A stretch of 64,000 nucleotides of DNA from Mycolicibacterium stellerae. GTDB taxonomy: Bacteria > Actinomycetota > Actinomycetes > Mycobacteriales > Mycobacteriaceae. Each line of letters starts with the position of its first letter. Position 1 is the stretch's first letter. The notes under the pieces are model-generated. The model was not told the origin of the DNA. It saw only the letters and a list, made by a program, of their open reading frames with translations, and ran no database searches. The stretch covers positions 247,428 to 311,427 of the forward strand of contig NZ_RARC01000004.1 of NCBI RefSeq assembly GCF_003719305.1, given 5' to 3'. Position numbers and translations under genes: made by a program. Positions 37,472-46,140 of this stretch are shown here, one piece after another.

Positions 37472-38613
37472 GCCCGCGCGCCCTGCCCGATCAACGCCGC
37501 GGCGTCGCGGTGCAGCCTGCCGAAGTTGTAGTACGCGGCGCACGCGCCCTCCGGGGAGACCATGCATGTGCCGATCGGTGTCTCCGGAGTGCACGCCGTG
37601 CCGAAAACCTTGCACTCCCACGGCTTGAGAACACCTTTGAGGACTTCGCCGCACTGGCAGGCCTTCGGGTCGGCGACCCGGACCCCTGGCAGGGAGTATC
37701 GGTGCTCGGCGTCGAAGTCGACCAGTTCGTCACGCAGTTTCAAGGCGCTCTGCGAAATGAATCCCAGTCCGCGCCACTCGAAGTGGGGCCGCAGCGCGAA
37801 CACCTCGGCCATCAGGGCCAGGGCTGCCGGGTTGCCCTCTTCGTTGACGACGCGCGAGTACTGGTTCTCGACTTCGCAACGGCCTTCGCGGATCTGCCTC
37901 AACAGCATCGCGATCGACGCCAGGATGTCGAGCGGTTCGAAGCCAGCCACTACCAACGGCTTACCGTAAACCGCGGGGACGAACCGGTATGGCCGGTTGC
38001 CAACGACGGTCGAGACATGGCCGGGGCCGAGGAAGCCGGACAACCGCAGATCGGGGGACTCCAGGATCGCCTTGATCGGCGGCACGATCGTGACGTGGTT
38101 GCAGAACACCGTGAAGTTCTTGATTCCGAGTTCACGCGCACGCACAAGGGTGACCGCGGTGGACGGCGCAGTGGTTTCGAATCCGATCGCGAAGAACACG
38201 ACCTGTTTGTCCGGGTTGTCGACGGCAATCTTGAGCGCGTCCAGCGGCGAGTAGACGAACCGGACATCCGCGCCGCCCGCTTTGGCGTCGAGCAGGCTGC
38301 CGTTCGAGCCGGGCACCCGCATCATGTCGCCGAAGCAGGTGAAGATCACGTCTTGTTGATGAGCGAGCCAGATCGCGTCGTCGACCCGACCCATCGGGAT
38401 CACGCAGACTGGGCAGCCGGGGCCGTGCACCAGTTCGACGTTGTCAGGCAGCAGGTGTTCGATGCCGTGCCGGTAGATCGTGTGGGTGTGCCCACCGCAC
38501 ACCTCCATGAACTTGAAGTGCTCGTCGGCGCCACCGGCGGCGGCAAGTGTGTCGATGGCGGCCAACAGCTTTCGCGCGGAAGCCGGGTCGCGGAATTCGT
38601 CCACAAAGCGCAT
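37468..38613 (-). CDS. hypD: Hydrogenase maturation protein HypD
   Basis: A 381-residue iron-sulfur scaffold on which the Fe(CN)2CO group of the [NiFe] site is assembled with HypC. The family motifs are FMEVCGGHTHTIYRHGI, HGPGCPVCV, GFETTAPSTA, and a C-terminal Cys cluster (CQCGEVLKG, ECKVFGTACTPETPIGTCMVSPEGACAAYY) for the [4Fe-4S] cluster. It is cytoplasmic. It follows hypC by 29 bases, and overlaps the downstream gene by four bases. Confidence 0.97.
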   Translation of the reverse strand: MRFVDEFRDPASARKLLAAIDTLAAAGGADEHFKFMEVCGGHTHTIYRHGIEHLLPDNVELVHGPGCPVCVIPMGRVDDAIWLAHQQDVIFTCFGDMMRVPGSNGSLLDAKAGGADVRFVYSPLDALKIAVDNPDKQVVFFAIGFETTAPSTAVTLVRARELGIKNFTVFCNHVTIVPPIKAILESPDLRLSGFLGPGHVSTVVGNRPYRFVPAVYGKPLVVAGFEPLDILASIAMLLRQIREGRCEVENQYSRVVNEEGNPAALALMAEVFALRPHFEWRGLGFISQSALKLRDELVDFDAEHRYSLPGVRVADPKACQCGEVLKGVLKPWECKVFGTACTPETPIGTCMVSPEGACAAYYNFGRLHRDAAALIGQGARA

Positions 38614-38642
38614 TGTCTTCTCCCGAACTCAGATGATCGAAC

Positions 38643-38915
38643 TCAGATGATCGACGACGAGTCGAACGCTTCGATCTCGTCGGCGTAGGCCTCGCCCAAC
38701 TTCTTCACAGCGGCGAGGGTCAACAAGGCCTCCGTCTCGTCGATCTTGGCCATCGCGAAGCCGACATGGACCAGCACCCAGTCGTCGGGCGCGGGCATGT
38801 CTTTCTCCAGCAGGCGCACGCTGATGATGCGACGGACCCCGTTGACATCCACCTTGGCAAGGCAATTGGCCGCGTCGGTGATCTCCACGATCCGTCCGGG
38901 AATTCCCAGGCACAT
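38643..38915 (-). CDS. hypC: Hydrogenase maturation chaperone HypC (copy 1)
   Basis: A 90-residue chaperone beginning MCLGIPGRIVEI; the Cys2 immediately after Met is the iron-ligand residue that carries the Fe(CN)2CO moiety with HypD to the large subunit precursor. DDWVLVHVGFAMAKIDE is the second family motif. The ATG at 38915 is chosen since Cys2 must follow Met; a 23-residue upstream extension is rejected. A second full-length HypC lies at 41419 and a third HypC-like domain in the fusion at 40706. Confidence 0.95.
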   Translation of the reverse strand: MCLGIPGRIVEITDAANCLAKVDVNGVRRIISVRLLEKDMPAPDDWVLVHVGFAMAKIDETEALLTLAAVKKLGEAYADEIEAFDSSSII

Positions 38916-38928
38916 ACGACGTCCCCTC

Positions 38929-40041
38929 TCAGCAGATCCGTGGCAGTGGGTCGCCGACGAGCATGTCCACGATGCGGGTTCCACCGAATCCGGTGCGGAC
39001 TACGACCGTGGCGGCCGGTTCGTCGGCGATGTGGCCGATCTCGGTGGCGTCCTGGCCTGCGGGGTGTGAACGGAGCGCGTCGAGTGCCGCGTCGGCCTCG
39101 GCCGGGTCGACGACGGCGAGAAACTTGCCTTCGTTGGCCACGTAAATCGGGTCGATACCGAGCATTTCACACGCGCCTGCCACCTGCGGCCGGACCGGAA
39201 TCCGGTCCTCGGACAGAATCACCGCAAGGCCGCATGCCTGTGCCAGCTCGTTACAGACCGTGCCGATACCGCCGCGGGTTGGGTCGCGCAGCCACCGCGT
39301 CGACGGCGCCGCCTCCAGCAGACATTCGACCAGGCGGCTGACCGCGGCTGTGTCGGAGCTGATGTCCGCCTCGATCGCCAGATCTCCGCGGGCGAGCATG
39401 ACGGCCATGCCGTGGTCGCCGATCGTCCCGGACGTCAGCACCTTGTCCCCTGGCCTGACCTTGTCGGGCGACAGTTCGCGACCTGTCGGGACGATGCCCA
39501 CGCCCGAGGTGGTGATGAACATGCCGTCGGCCGCGCCTCTCGGCACCACCTTGGTGTCGCCCGTGACGATCTGCACGCCGGCCGCGAGCGCGGCGCCGGC
39601 CATGTCGGCGACGATCTCGCGCAGTTCGGCTATCGCAAAGCCCTCTTCGATGACGAATGCCGCCGACATCCACGACGGCACCGCGCCCGCCATCGCCAGA
39701 TCGTTGAGGGTGCCGTGAACGGCGAGGTGGCCTATCGATCCGCCCGGGAAGCGTAGCGGTTGCACGACAAAGGAATCGGTGGACATCGCCATCCGCATGC
39801 CGCCGGGCAGGGTGATGACCGCGCCGTCGCCGAGCGATTCGAGGTGCGGATTGCGGAACGCCTCGACGAACACCCCGTCGACCAGTGCGGCGGAGGCCTT
39901 TCCGCCCGCGCCGTGCGCCAGGGTCACCACGGTGTCGCGCAGTCGCGGGCGGCGTTTGCGAAATGTGCCGATGCGGTCGATGACTTCGCCCTCACCGAAG
40001 GACGGCCCCGAGGTGAGGTATTCGGCGACATGTTCTCTCAT
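38929..40041 (-). CDS. hypE: Hydrogenase maturation protein HypE
   Basis: A 370-residue AIR-synthase/PurM-like ATPase that dehydrates the thiocarbamoyl group to cyanide. Its C-terminus is PRIC, the conserved terminal Cys that carries the group. LAHGAGGKASAALVDGVF, DGAVITLPGGMRMAMSTDSFVV and LRDPTRGGIGTVCNEL are diagnostic. The ATG at 40041 overlaps the SIS gene stop (ATGA). Its N-terminus (MREHVAEYLTSGPSF) is a little longer than in E. coli, common in actinobacteria. Confidence 0.96.
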   Translation of the reverse strand: MREHVAEYLTSGPSFGEGEVIDRIGTFRKRRPRLRDTVVTLAHGAGGKASAALVDGVFVEAFRNPHLESLGDGAVITLPGGMRMAMSTDSFVVQPLRFPGGSIGHLAVHGTLNDLAMAGAVPSWMSAAFVIEEGFAIAELREIVADMAGAALAAGVQIVTGDTKVVPRGAADGMFITTSGVGIVPTGRELSPDKVRPGDKVLTSGTIGDHGMAVMLARGDLAIEADISSDTAAVSRLVECLLEAAPSTRWLRDPTRGGIGTVCNELAQACGLAVILSEDRIPVRPQVAGACEMLGIDPIYVANEGKFLAVVDPAEADAALDALRSHPAGQDATEIGHIADEPAATVVVRTGFGGTRIVDMLVGDPLPRIC

Positions 40042-40709
40042 TGACAGCCCTTCTGCGCATGAACGGCTGACCACAGCTGATAGCCGAGCAGCGCCTGCGA
40101 CTCCTGGATCCGGTGCACGCTTTGGGACCGCACGACGAAGCACACGTCCACGTCGGGGTTGGCCGCGAACGCGCCCCCGTCGTACCCGGTGAACCCGATC
40201 GTGAACAGGCCGCGACCATGAGCCTCCCGCATGGCCAGCAGGAGGTCCGCGGAGTTGCCGCTGGTCGACATCGCGACCGCGATGTCGTTGGGCTGCGCCC
40301 TTGCGATGAGTTGACGGGCGAAGACAAGGTCGAAGCCGACGTCGTTGCCCAGCGCCGTCAGCACCGCCTGATCGGCGGTCAACGACCAGGCGGGCAATGG
40401 TTGGCCCTCTGGCGGCCGGGCGAACAAAGATGCCAGAGTGGCTGCATCCGTTGAGCTTCCGCCGTTGCCGAAGGTGAACAGCCGTCCGCCTGCGGCGAAT
40501 CTGCGCGCCAACTCCGCGCTCGAGGTCTCGATGAGTCCCGAACAGGCCTCGAGCGTGGAACGGCGAAGTGCGGCGCTCTCGGCTGCCTTCATCGACGCGG
40601 ACGCCGCCAGGTCGGCGAGCAGTGCGGCGGAGTCGGTTTCGTTCCCGTCAATGAACGGATAGAGGAAGTTCGTCGGCTCGTCGAGATCTTGTCGGCCGGC
40701 CACCGTCAC
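40038..40709 (-). CDS. SIS-domain protein (GmhA/DiaA-like) in hyp operon
   Basis: A 223-residue sugar-isomerase-domain protein: FTFGNGGSSTDAATLASLFARP as the phosphosugar-binding Gly/Ser loop and VAMSTSGNSADLLLAMREAHGRGLFTIGFTGYDGG as the second half. It begins at a GTG overlapping the stop of the SIS-HypC gene (GTGA). SIS proteins are often found in actinobacterial hyp operons, but a step in [NiFe] maturation has not been assigned; annotation as sedoheptulose-7-phosphate isomerase would rest on fold alone. No lipopolysaccharide-type heptose pathway is expected in mycobacteria. Confidence 0.85.
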   Translation of the reverse strand: MTVAGRQDLDEPTNFLYPFIDGNETDSAALLADLAASASMKAAESAALRRSTLEACSGLIETSSAELARRFAAGGRLFTFGNGGSSTDAATLASLFARPPEGQPLPAWSLTADQAVLTALGNDVGFDLVFARQLIARAQPNDIAVAMSTSGNSADLLLAMREAHGRGLFTIGFTGYDGGAFAANPDVDVCFVVRSQSVHRIQESQALLGYQLWSAVHAQKGCQ

Positions 40710-41422
40710 GTCTCCCTCAGCTTGCTGATCACCATTCCGGCATGGACGAGTACGAGGTCGCCGGGGAACAACGTGCCTGCGAGCACGGTGACGACGTCCT
40801 CCCTGCCCGCAGCGGTGCGCACCGACGCCGTCCCATCGGTTGCGGTGCTCAGTACCTCTGCGGGACGGCCTTCGTCGCTGCAGGTGATACACACGTCGTC
40901 GGTGCAGACGGAAGGTGGTGCGGTCAGCAGTCCCGGGTGCTCGAAGCAGACGTGGGTGAGTTCCCACAACAGGTGATACATCAACACGAACTCGCCGGTG
41001 GCCGCGAGAGTCGGGTCGGGATCGTCAAGCCACAACACGTGATCGGCCGCTCCGATGGCCGGGCGCTCACCGTTGCCGATCCAGATCGTCGTGACCCCCC
41101 ATGCGGCGGCCCGGTTCATGACGGCACGGACCTCGGGATCACCGGCGCCGGCACAGGCGATGACCACGTCGCCGGGGCGGACGGACATCCGTACCTGTGC
41201 GACCAGGTCGGGGCCCGTCAACGCCACAGCGGGAAGGGCGCGTTTGCCGACGACCACCGGATGGACGAATTCGACGGCGATGTGCTGGGCGTGCGGGGAG
41301 AAGGCAGGCGCGATGCACCACATGGTTGCCTTGTCCGAAAACCTCTGCGCCAGAGTCAATGAAGCATGCGCGAGATCAATCGCGAGCTCGGGCGCCATCC
41401 CGGTGTGCGCCGGTGACGTCAC
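40706..41422 (-). CDS. SIS-like domain fused to HypC-like chaperone domain
   Basis: A 238-residue two-part protein. The N-terminal about 160 residues look like a SIS domain (FSDKATMWCIAPAF; VRPGDVVIACAGAGDPEVRAVMNRAAAWGVTTIWIG), and the last about 75 residues are HypC-like, starting CTDDVCITCSDEGRPAEVL and ending LFPGDLVLVHAGMVISKLRE. The key Cys is internal here instead of N-terminal, so the domain cannot work exactly as HypC. The gene starts at a GTG overlapping hypC copy 2 and its stop overlaps the SIS gene. It is probably a dedicated maturation or sensing factor for this hydrogenase type (inference). Confidence 0.8.
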   Translation of the reverse strand: MTSPAHTGMAPELAIDLAHASLTLAQRFSDKATMWCIAPAFSPHAQHIAVEFVHPVVVGKRALPAVALTGPDLVAQVRMSVRPGDVVIACAGAGDPEVRAVMNRAAAWGVTTIWIGNGERPAIGAADHVLWLDDPDPTLAATGEFVLMYHLLWELTHVCFEHPGLLTAPPSVCTDDVCITCSDEGRPAEVLSTATDGTASVRTAAGREDVVTVLAGTLFPGDLVLVHAGMVISKLRET

Positions 41423-41670
41423 GACGCCGCCTCCTGCTCGCCGAAGACGCCGTACTCGCGCATCGTTTCCAGCGTGATCTTCGCCGACTCCTCGTCGATT
41501 CGGGTGAGCGCGAATCCGGCGTGCACGATCGTGTAGTCACCCACGGCCAGGTCCGGAAGATAGGCCAGGCAGGCGGTTTTGACCTGATCGGCGAATGCGA
41601 TCTTCGCGAACCGCCCCCCGCCCGGTTCGTCCCACACCTCGGTGATCCGCCCGGGGATCCCTAGACACAT
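41419..41670 (-). CDS. hypC: Hydrogenase maturation chaperone HypC (copy 2)
   Basis: An 83-residue HypC starting MCLGIPGRITEVWDEPGGGRFAKI, with VGDYTIVHAGFALTRIDEES as second motif. The ATG at 41670 lies inside the end of hypF (10-base overlap), placing Cys2 right after Met as the family requires. It differs from copy 1 in most positions outside the motifs, so the two may serve different steps or client subunits. Confidence 0.94.
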   Translation of the reverse strand: MCLGIPGRITEVWDEPGGGRFAKIAFADQVKTACLAYLPDLAVGDYTIVHAGFALTRIDEESAKITLETMREYGVFGEQEAAS

Positions 41671-44048
41671 TCTGTGGTCCTTTCGCGTTGTGCATCGTCG
41701 GCGTCCTCGAGCGCCGCCATGGTGGCTATCGCAGCCTGGCCCAGCGCCAACCCGCCGTCGTTCGGCGGGACAACGCGATGGGTCAGAACGGTGAAACCGT
41801 CGTCTTCGAGAAGTCGGCGGCATGACTGCAGCAGCAACACATTCTGGAAGACTCCGCCGGTCAGCCCGACCGTGGAGATGCCGCCCGCCACCAGCCGGAC
41901 CACCTCAGAGACCGCGCGTGAAACCGCCCGATGAAATGCCATGGCCAGGCCCGCCCGGTCGGCATCGTCGCGCAGCGCGCGCACCATTGTGGCGATCATC
42001 CGTGTCGGGTCGATGACCCCGCAGCTGTCGACGTCTAGCCGCAACGGCACCTCGGCCGTCGTGTGGTCGGCAGAAGCGGCCAACACCTCGAGTTCGATGG
42101 CGGCCTGTCCCTCGTAGTCGATGTGTTGTCGGACGTCGAGAAGTGAGGCCACAGCATCGAACAACCTGCCCATGCTGGTTGTTGGCACGCATCCGCGACC
42201 AGTCGCGAACTGCGTTCTCAGCAGCCGCAATTCGGCCGGAGTGGCGGCTTGGACCGGAGACAGCTCGGCGGTCCACGGCACGCGTGCCTGCCATAGCTGT
42301 GCCAGCGCGACCCGCCATGGGTTGCGCACCGCGGCATCCCCGCCGGCCAGCGGCACGGCAGCGAGGTGCCCGACGCGGCTGAAGCGATGGCTGTCGTGGC
42401 CCAGTCGCAGGATCTCACCGCCCCACACAGTGTCGTCGCACCCGTACCCGGTGCCGTCGAATGCGACACCGATGATCGGCTCGCCCAACATCGCGTGCTC
42501 GGCCAGAAGCGATGCCACATGGGCGTGATGATGCTGGATCAGGTCGACGGGGCGCTCGCCAGCGTTGTGCTCGGCCCAGTTGCGGGTCGCGTATCGCGGA
42601 TGCAGATCGGCGGCCAACCGGCTGGGCTGCCCCCGCATCTCGCAGAGTTGCCGCACGCTGTGCGTGAACGCCTTCAGCGTGGCGACCGAGCCCATGTCGC
42701 CGATGTGGGCAGAGCAGTATGCGCGGCGACCGTCCGTAAGGCAGAAGGTGTTTTTGAGCTCCCCGCCGACCGCGAGAACAGGTGGGCTGTCTCGGCCGAG
42801 GTCGACGGGGAGCGGCACGTGGCCGCGTGAGCGGCGAATGGGTATCTCCCGTACTTCTTTTCCGTCGTCCAGCGGACGAACCACCGAGTCGTCACACGGG
42901 ACATGGATGGGCCGGTTGTGGTCGAGCACAGCGTCGGCCAGCGCGCCCAACCGCTTGGCCGCGTCGTCGTCGGTGTAGCAGATGGGTTCGTCTGACCGGT
43001 TGGCGCTTGTCAGCACGATCGCCTCCGGCGGAACGGTTTTCGCACCCGGCACCCGCGCCAGCAGCAGGTGGTGGATCGGCGTGTACGGCAGAATCAGGCC
43101 GAGCAACGGGTTGCCCGGCGCAACTCCCGCGCCGACCGGTGCATCGCTTCTGCGTCGCAGCAGCACCACAGGCCGAGCCGCGCTGGTGAGCACTGCGGCG
43201 TCGGCCTCACTCACCTCTGCGTAGCGCTGCGCTACGTCGAGGTCACGGACGAGAACCGCGAACGGCTTGCCGCGCCGGCCCTTTCGTTGGCGAAGTTCGG
43301 CAACCGCCGCATCGTCGTCTGCCGCGCAGGCGAGGTGATAGCCGCCGATGCCTTTGATGGCGAGTATCCTGCCCTGTTCGATTGTGGCCTGGCCTGCCTC
43401 GAGTGCCGCGTCGGTGCCGTCGACGCGGCCGCCACTACCCGCGAACCACATCGAGGGGCCGCAGTCCGGGCATGCGATCGGCTGTGCGTGGAATCGGCGA
43501 TTCGTCGGCTCGTGATATTCCGCCGCGCACTGATCACACATGGCGAAGCCCGCCATGGTGGTCGCAGGTCGGTCGTAAGGCAGTGCACGGATGATGGTGA
43601 AGCGCGGACCGCAATTGGTGCACGTGACGAACGGATGCCGGTAGCGGCGGTTGGCGGGGTCGAAGAGGTCGGCCATGCAGTCCTCGCAGACCGCCGCGTC
43701 GGGCGGGATCGGGGTGGGCGCGGCGCTAGCGGACCTGCTGATGACGATGTGAAATCCATCGTCGTCTGACGGCTTTTCCGCCAGTTCGGTGCAGAACACG
43801 TCGCTGACGACCGCCAACGGCGGCGCCTCGGTCACGAGCCTGTGCCCCAATGCGTCGAGCGCGCTCGACGGGCCCTGGGCTTCGATGAAAACGGCCGCCG
43901 AGTCGTTGCCGACGAACCCTGACAAGCCCAGTTCGGCGGCCACCCGATGGACGAACGGCCGGTATCCGACGCCCTGAATCACGCCTGTCACCGTGAACCG
44001 GCGCCGCTGCACAGGCTCGGCCGTCGTGGGTGTGGAAGCAGACATCAT
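41661..44048 (-). CDS. hypF: Carbamoyltransferase HypF
   Basis: A 795-residue multi-domain protein that transfers carbamoyl from carbamoyl phosphate to HypE. Domains in order: acylphosphatase (VTGVIQGVGYRPFVHR, about 18-95), two zinc-finger-like blocks (CEDCMADLFDPANRRYRHPFVTCTNCGPR and CDQCAAEYH...CPDCGPSM), a YrdC domain (LAIKGIGGYHLAC to about 390), and a Kae1-like domain with HHHAHVASLLAEH and VAFDGTGYGCDDTVWGGE. It overlaps the NHL gene by four bases and hypC by ten. Confidence 0.97.
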   Translation of the reverse strand: MMSASTPTTAEPVQRRRFTVTGVIQGVGYRPFVHRVAAELGLSGFVGNDSAAVFIEAQGPSSALDALGHRLVTEAPPLAVVSDVFCTELAEKPSDDDGFHIVISRSASAAPTPIPPDAAVCEDCMADLFDPANRRYRHPFVTCTNCGPRFTIIRALPYDRPATTMAGFAMCDQCAAEYHEPTNRRFHAQPIACPDCGPSMWFAGSGGRVDGTDAALEAGQATIEQGRILAIKGIGGYHLACAADDDAAVAELRQRKGRRGKPFAVLVRDLDVAQRYAEVSEADAAVLTSAARPVVLLRRRSDAPVGAGVAPGNPLLGLILPYTPIHHLLLARVPGAKTVPPEAIVLTSANRSDEPICYTDDDAAKRLGALADAVLDHNRPIHVPCDDSVVRPLDDGKEVREIPIRRSRGHVPLPVDLGRDSPPVLAVGGELKNTFCLTDGRRAYCSAHIGDMGSVATLKAFTHSVRQLCEMRGQPSRLAADLHPRYATRNWAEHNAGERPVDLIQHHHAHVASLLAEHAMLGEPIIGVAFDGTGYGCDDTVWGGEILRLGHDSHRFSRVGHLAAVPLAGGDAAVRNPWRVALAQLWQARVPWTAELSPVQAATPAELRLLRTQFATGRGCVPTTSMGRLFDAVASLLDVRQHIDYEGQAAIELEVLAASADHTTAEVPLRLDVDSCGVIDPTRMIATMVRALRDDADRAGLAMAFHRAVSRAVSEVVRLVAGGISTVGLTGGVFQNVLLLQSCRRLLEDDGFTVLTHRVVPPNDGGLALGQAAIATMAALEDADDAQRERTTECV

Positions 44049-45223
44049 GACCGCCGCCAGATCATCACCCGGTTGTTACCGGCGTCGGCAACAGCGAGTC
44101 GGTCGCCGTGCAGCCAGACACCGTAGGGCCAGCACAGGGAATCGTGAGTGACCGCGCTCCAACGGTTTTCACCGTTTGCTTCAAGCGTGGGTTGGGCAAG
44201 CACATGATCGGCCGGTCGGCCGTCACGCGGCACGCCATCCCAGAACAGAACTCGGTTGTTCGCGGTGTCGGCGACCGCCAACCGATCGTCGTCCATGCTC
44301 GCGGCGTATGGGAACCGGAATCTGTCGCCGCACTGGGGCCCGTACGGCCACTCGCGTGCGGTATGGAGGTCGGGCTGACCCATGAGTCGGTCGGCGGGAC
44401 GGTCGGCGTCGGGCAACGGTGACCATCCCAGCACGCGGTGGTCACCAGCGTCGGCGATCAAAAGGAGGTCGTCGGAGCCCGTAATGGCATGCGGCCAGCG
44501 AAAGCTGGCCGGGCCCACCTGTCCGCCTCGGTTCTCCTCGCGGCCTGCGAAATCGGGTTGACCGAGCACGACGTCTGCGGGTCGATTCACGTCCGGCAGG
44601 CCGCCAAACCAGCCAAGCACCCGCCGGTTGCCGGTGTCGGCAACCCAGAAATTGGACCCGACGACCGCGACGCCGAACGGCCAGTACAGTGACGACGCCG
44701 AAGCCGTACTGCCCATGTTCGGTTCCACATCGGCGCTGCTGCGTTGTCCCAGAATCAGATCCGGCGGTGTCCCACTCTTGTCGGGCACGGTGCGCCAGAT
44801 CAGGATTCGGTGATGCCATGCGTCGGCGACGATCAGCCGACCCTCGTGCACGAGCACGCCGGTGGGCAGGTTCATGCCGTTCTCCGTGCCGCGCCCTGCG
44901 GCGGCCCGCCCTTCGGTTACGCCGTCGGGTTGGCCCAACACGACATCCGCGGGTTGTTCGTCGGTGCTTGGCATTCCGTGCCAGATGAGCACCCGGTGGT
45001 TTCCCGAGTCGGCGACGACAAGGTACCGGTCGTCGAAGAACACACCACGAGGTGAGTACATCCAGGCCAGGGTCGGGCTGGCGGCAGGCAGCGCCAGGCC
45101 GCCCGGCGCGGGCGCACCCAGCCATACCTCGGGGCGCCAACCGCCGGACAGCGCCACGCCGGTTCCCGTGTGGGCTCGCGGTACGCGCGGCGCGAGACTT
45201 GTGCGCACGGTCAGGCTCGTCAT
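44045..45223 (-). CDS. NHL-repeat beta-propeller protein in huc operon
   Basis: A 392-residue protein built of about six repeats with the pattern VVADSGNHRVLIWHGMP-PADVVLGQPD (for example near residues 60-100, 125-165, 190-225, 245-290, 305-345 and at the C-terminus). This is an NHL-type propeller, a fold for protein-protein binding. It has no signal peptide. Its start overlaps the stop of the NifU/Rieske gene and its end overlaps hypF, so it is an integral operon member. The function is unknown; a scaffold for assembly or for the hydrogenase complex is inference. Confidence 0.85.
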   Translation of the reverse strand: MTSLTVRTSLAPRVPRAHTGTGVALSGGWRPEVWLGAPAPGGLALPAASPTLAWMYSPRGVFFDDRYLVVADSGNHRVLIWHGMPSTDEQPADVVLGQPDGVTEGRAAAGRGTENGMNLPTGVLVHEGRLIVADAWHHRILIWRTVPDKSGTPPDLILGQRSSADVEPNMGSTASASSLYWPFGVAVVGSNFWVADTGNRRVLGWFGGLPDVNRPADVVLGQPDFAGREENRGGQVGPASFRWPHAITGSDDLLLIADAGDHRVLGWSPLPDADRPADRLMGQPDLHTAREWPYGPQCGDRFRFPYAASMDDDRLAVADTANNRVLFWDGVPRDGRPADHVLAQPTLEANGENRWSAVTHDSLCWPYGVWLHGDRLAVADAGNNRVMIWRRS

Positions 45224-46140
45224 GTGCCGACCCGGACCCAGATCCGGCCCTCGTCAACACGCAGCGGCAACTGCTCGAGCTGCGCCGCGGGTGCCGTAAG
45301 GCATTCGCCGGAAGCCGCGTCGTAGCAGAATCCGTGCCACGGACACGTCAGCGTGCCGTTGGACGTGTCCAGCACCGCGTTGTCCAACGGCAAAGCCTCA
45401 TGGGCACATTCGTTGACATAGGCGGTCAACCGCTGATCGAGGTTGACCATGAGCACCGAGACCCGTTGGTCGGAGTTGGCTGCGGACAGCTCGACTACTT
45501 TGAGGTTGCCTTCGGCCACATCGGCGATGTCGCCGGCTTGTGCCCAGCCATCCTCGATCCGATGTCGTGCTGGAAACAGCGAGTCGGCCGAAATCAGCGT
45601 CGGCTCAGGCTCGTTGGGCAGTACCTCGACTGACGTCACCGATGGCAGATTCTCGACGAGCGCCTGCTCGACCAGGTTGCGCAACGTCACCGAGGACATC
45701 GAGCAACCGTTGCACGCCCCCTTCAGCCGGACGAACGCCGTCCGGTCCTCGATGCGTACCAACTCGACATCGCCACCGTGGCCGTGCAACTGCGGGCGCA
45801 CCGCATTCAGCGCCTTGGTGGCCTGCGTCATCGGATCCGGCCGGATGATCTCGTGCAGCGACAACAGCAGGTGCACGACGGGGTCGTCGACCAGATCGAA
45901 CAGCACCGCCTGCGCGGCAACGTCGGCCCGCATGCCACGCACGATGGTAACGAGCCCGGCGCGGTGCACGGCCTCGATCGCGCTTTTGAGTTCCTCGGCG
46001 ACGGCGCGTGCAGCGGGGTCGAGGCTCTGAAGCGCGGCCACCGCCTCGTCGACGCGCTTCGCCAGCTCTTCGAAGCCGGGCTCAGGAGGCTGCTCGACGG
46101 CCGATCGGGGCGGCGAAACGTCGGACACGGTGGTGGACAA
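45220..46140 (-). CDS. NifU-domain plus Rieske [2Fe-2S] domain protein
   Basis: A 306-residue protein with an N-terminal helical region, a NifU C-terminal domain (about 105-175) with GACNGCSMSSVTLRNLVE (CxxC cluster-binding), and a C-terminal Rieske-type ferredoxin domain with NECAHEALPLDNAVL and TCPWHGFCYD (CxH...CPWH). Such a protein could deliver iron-sulfur clusters to, or carry electrons from, the hydrogenase (inference). The start is a TTG directly after the upstream stop, with GGAGG 8 bases before it; a GTG at 46128 is the alternative. Confidence 0.85.
   Translation of the reverse strand: MSTTVSDVSPPRSAVEQPPEPGFEELAKRVDEAVAALQSLDPAARAVAEELKSAIEAVHRAGLVTIVRGMRADVAAQAVLFDLVDDPVVHLLLSLHEIIRPDPMTQATKALNAVRPQLHGHGGDVELVRIEDRTAFVRLKGACNGCSMSSVTLRNLVEQALVENLPSVTSVEVLPNEPEPTLISADSLFPARHRIEDGWAQAGDIADVAEGNLKVVELSAANSDQRVSVLMVNLDQRLTAYVNECAHEALPLDNAVLDTSNGTLTCPWHGFCYDAASGECLTAPAAQLEQLPLRVDEGRIWVRVGT

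Noticed and set aside
40038..40709. Sedoheptulose-7-phosphate isomerase for heptose synthesis
   Set aside because: Only the SIS fold supports this; the operon context is hydrogenase maturation and no heptose genes are near.
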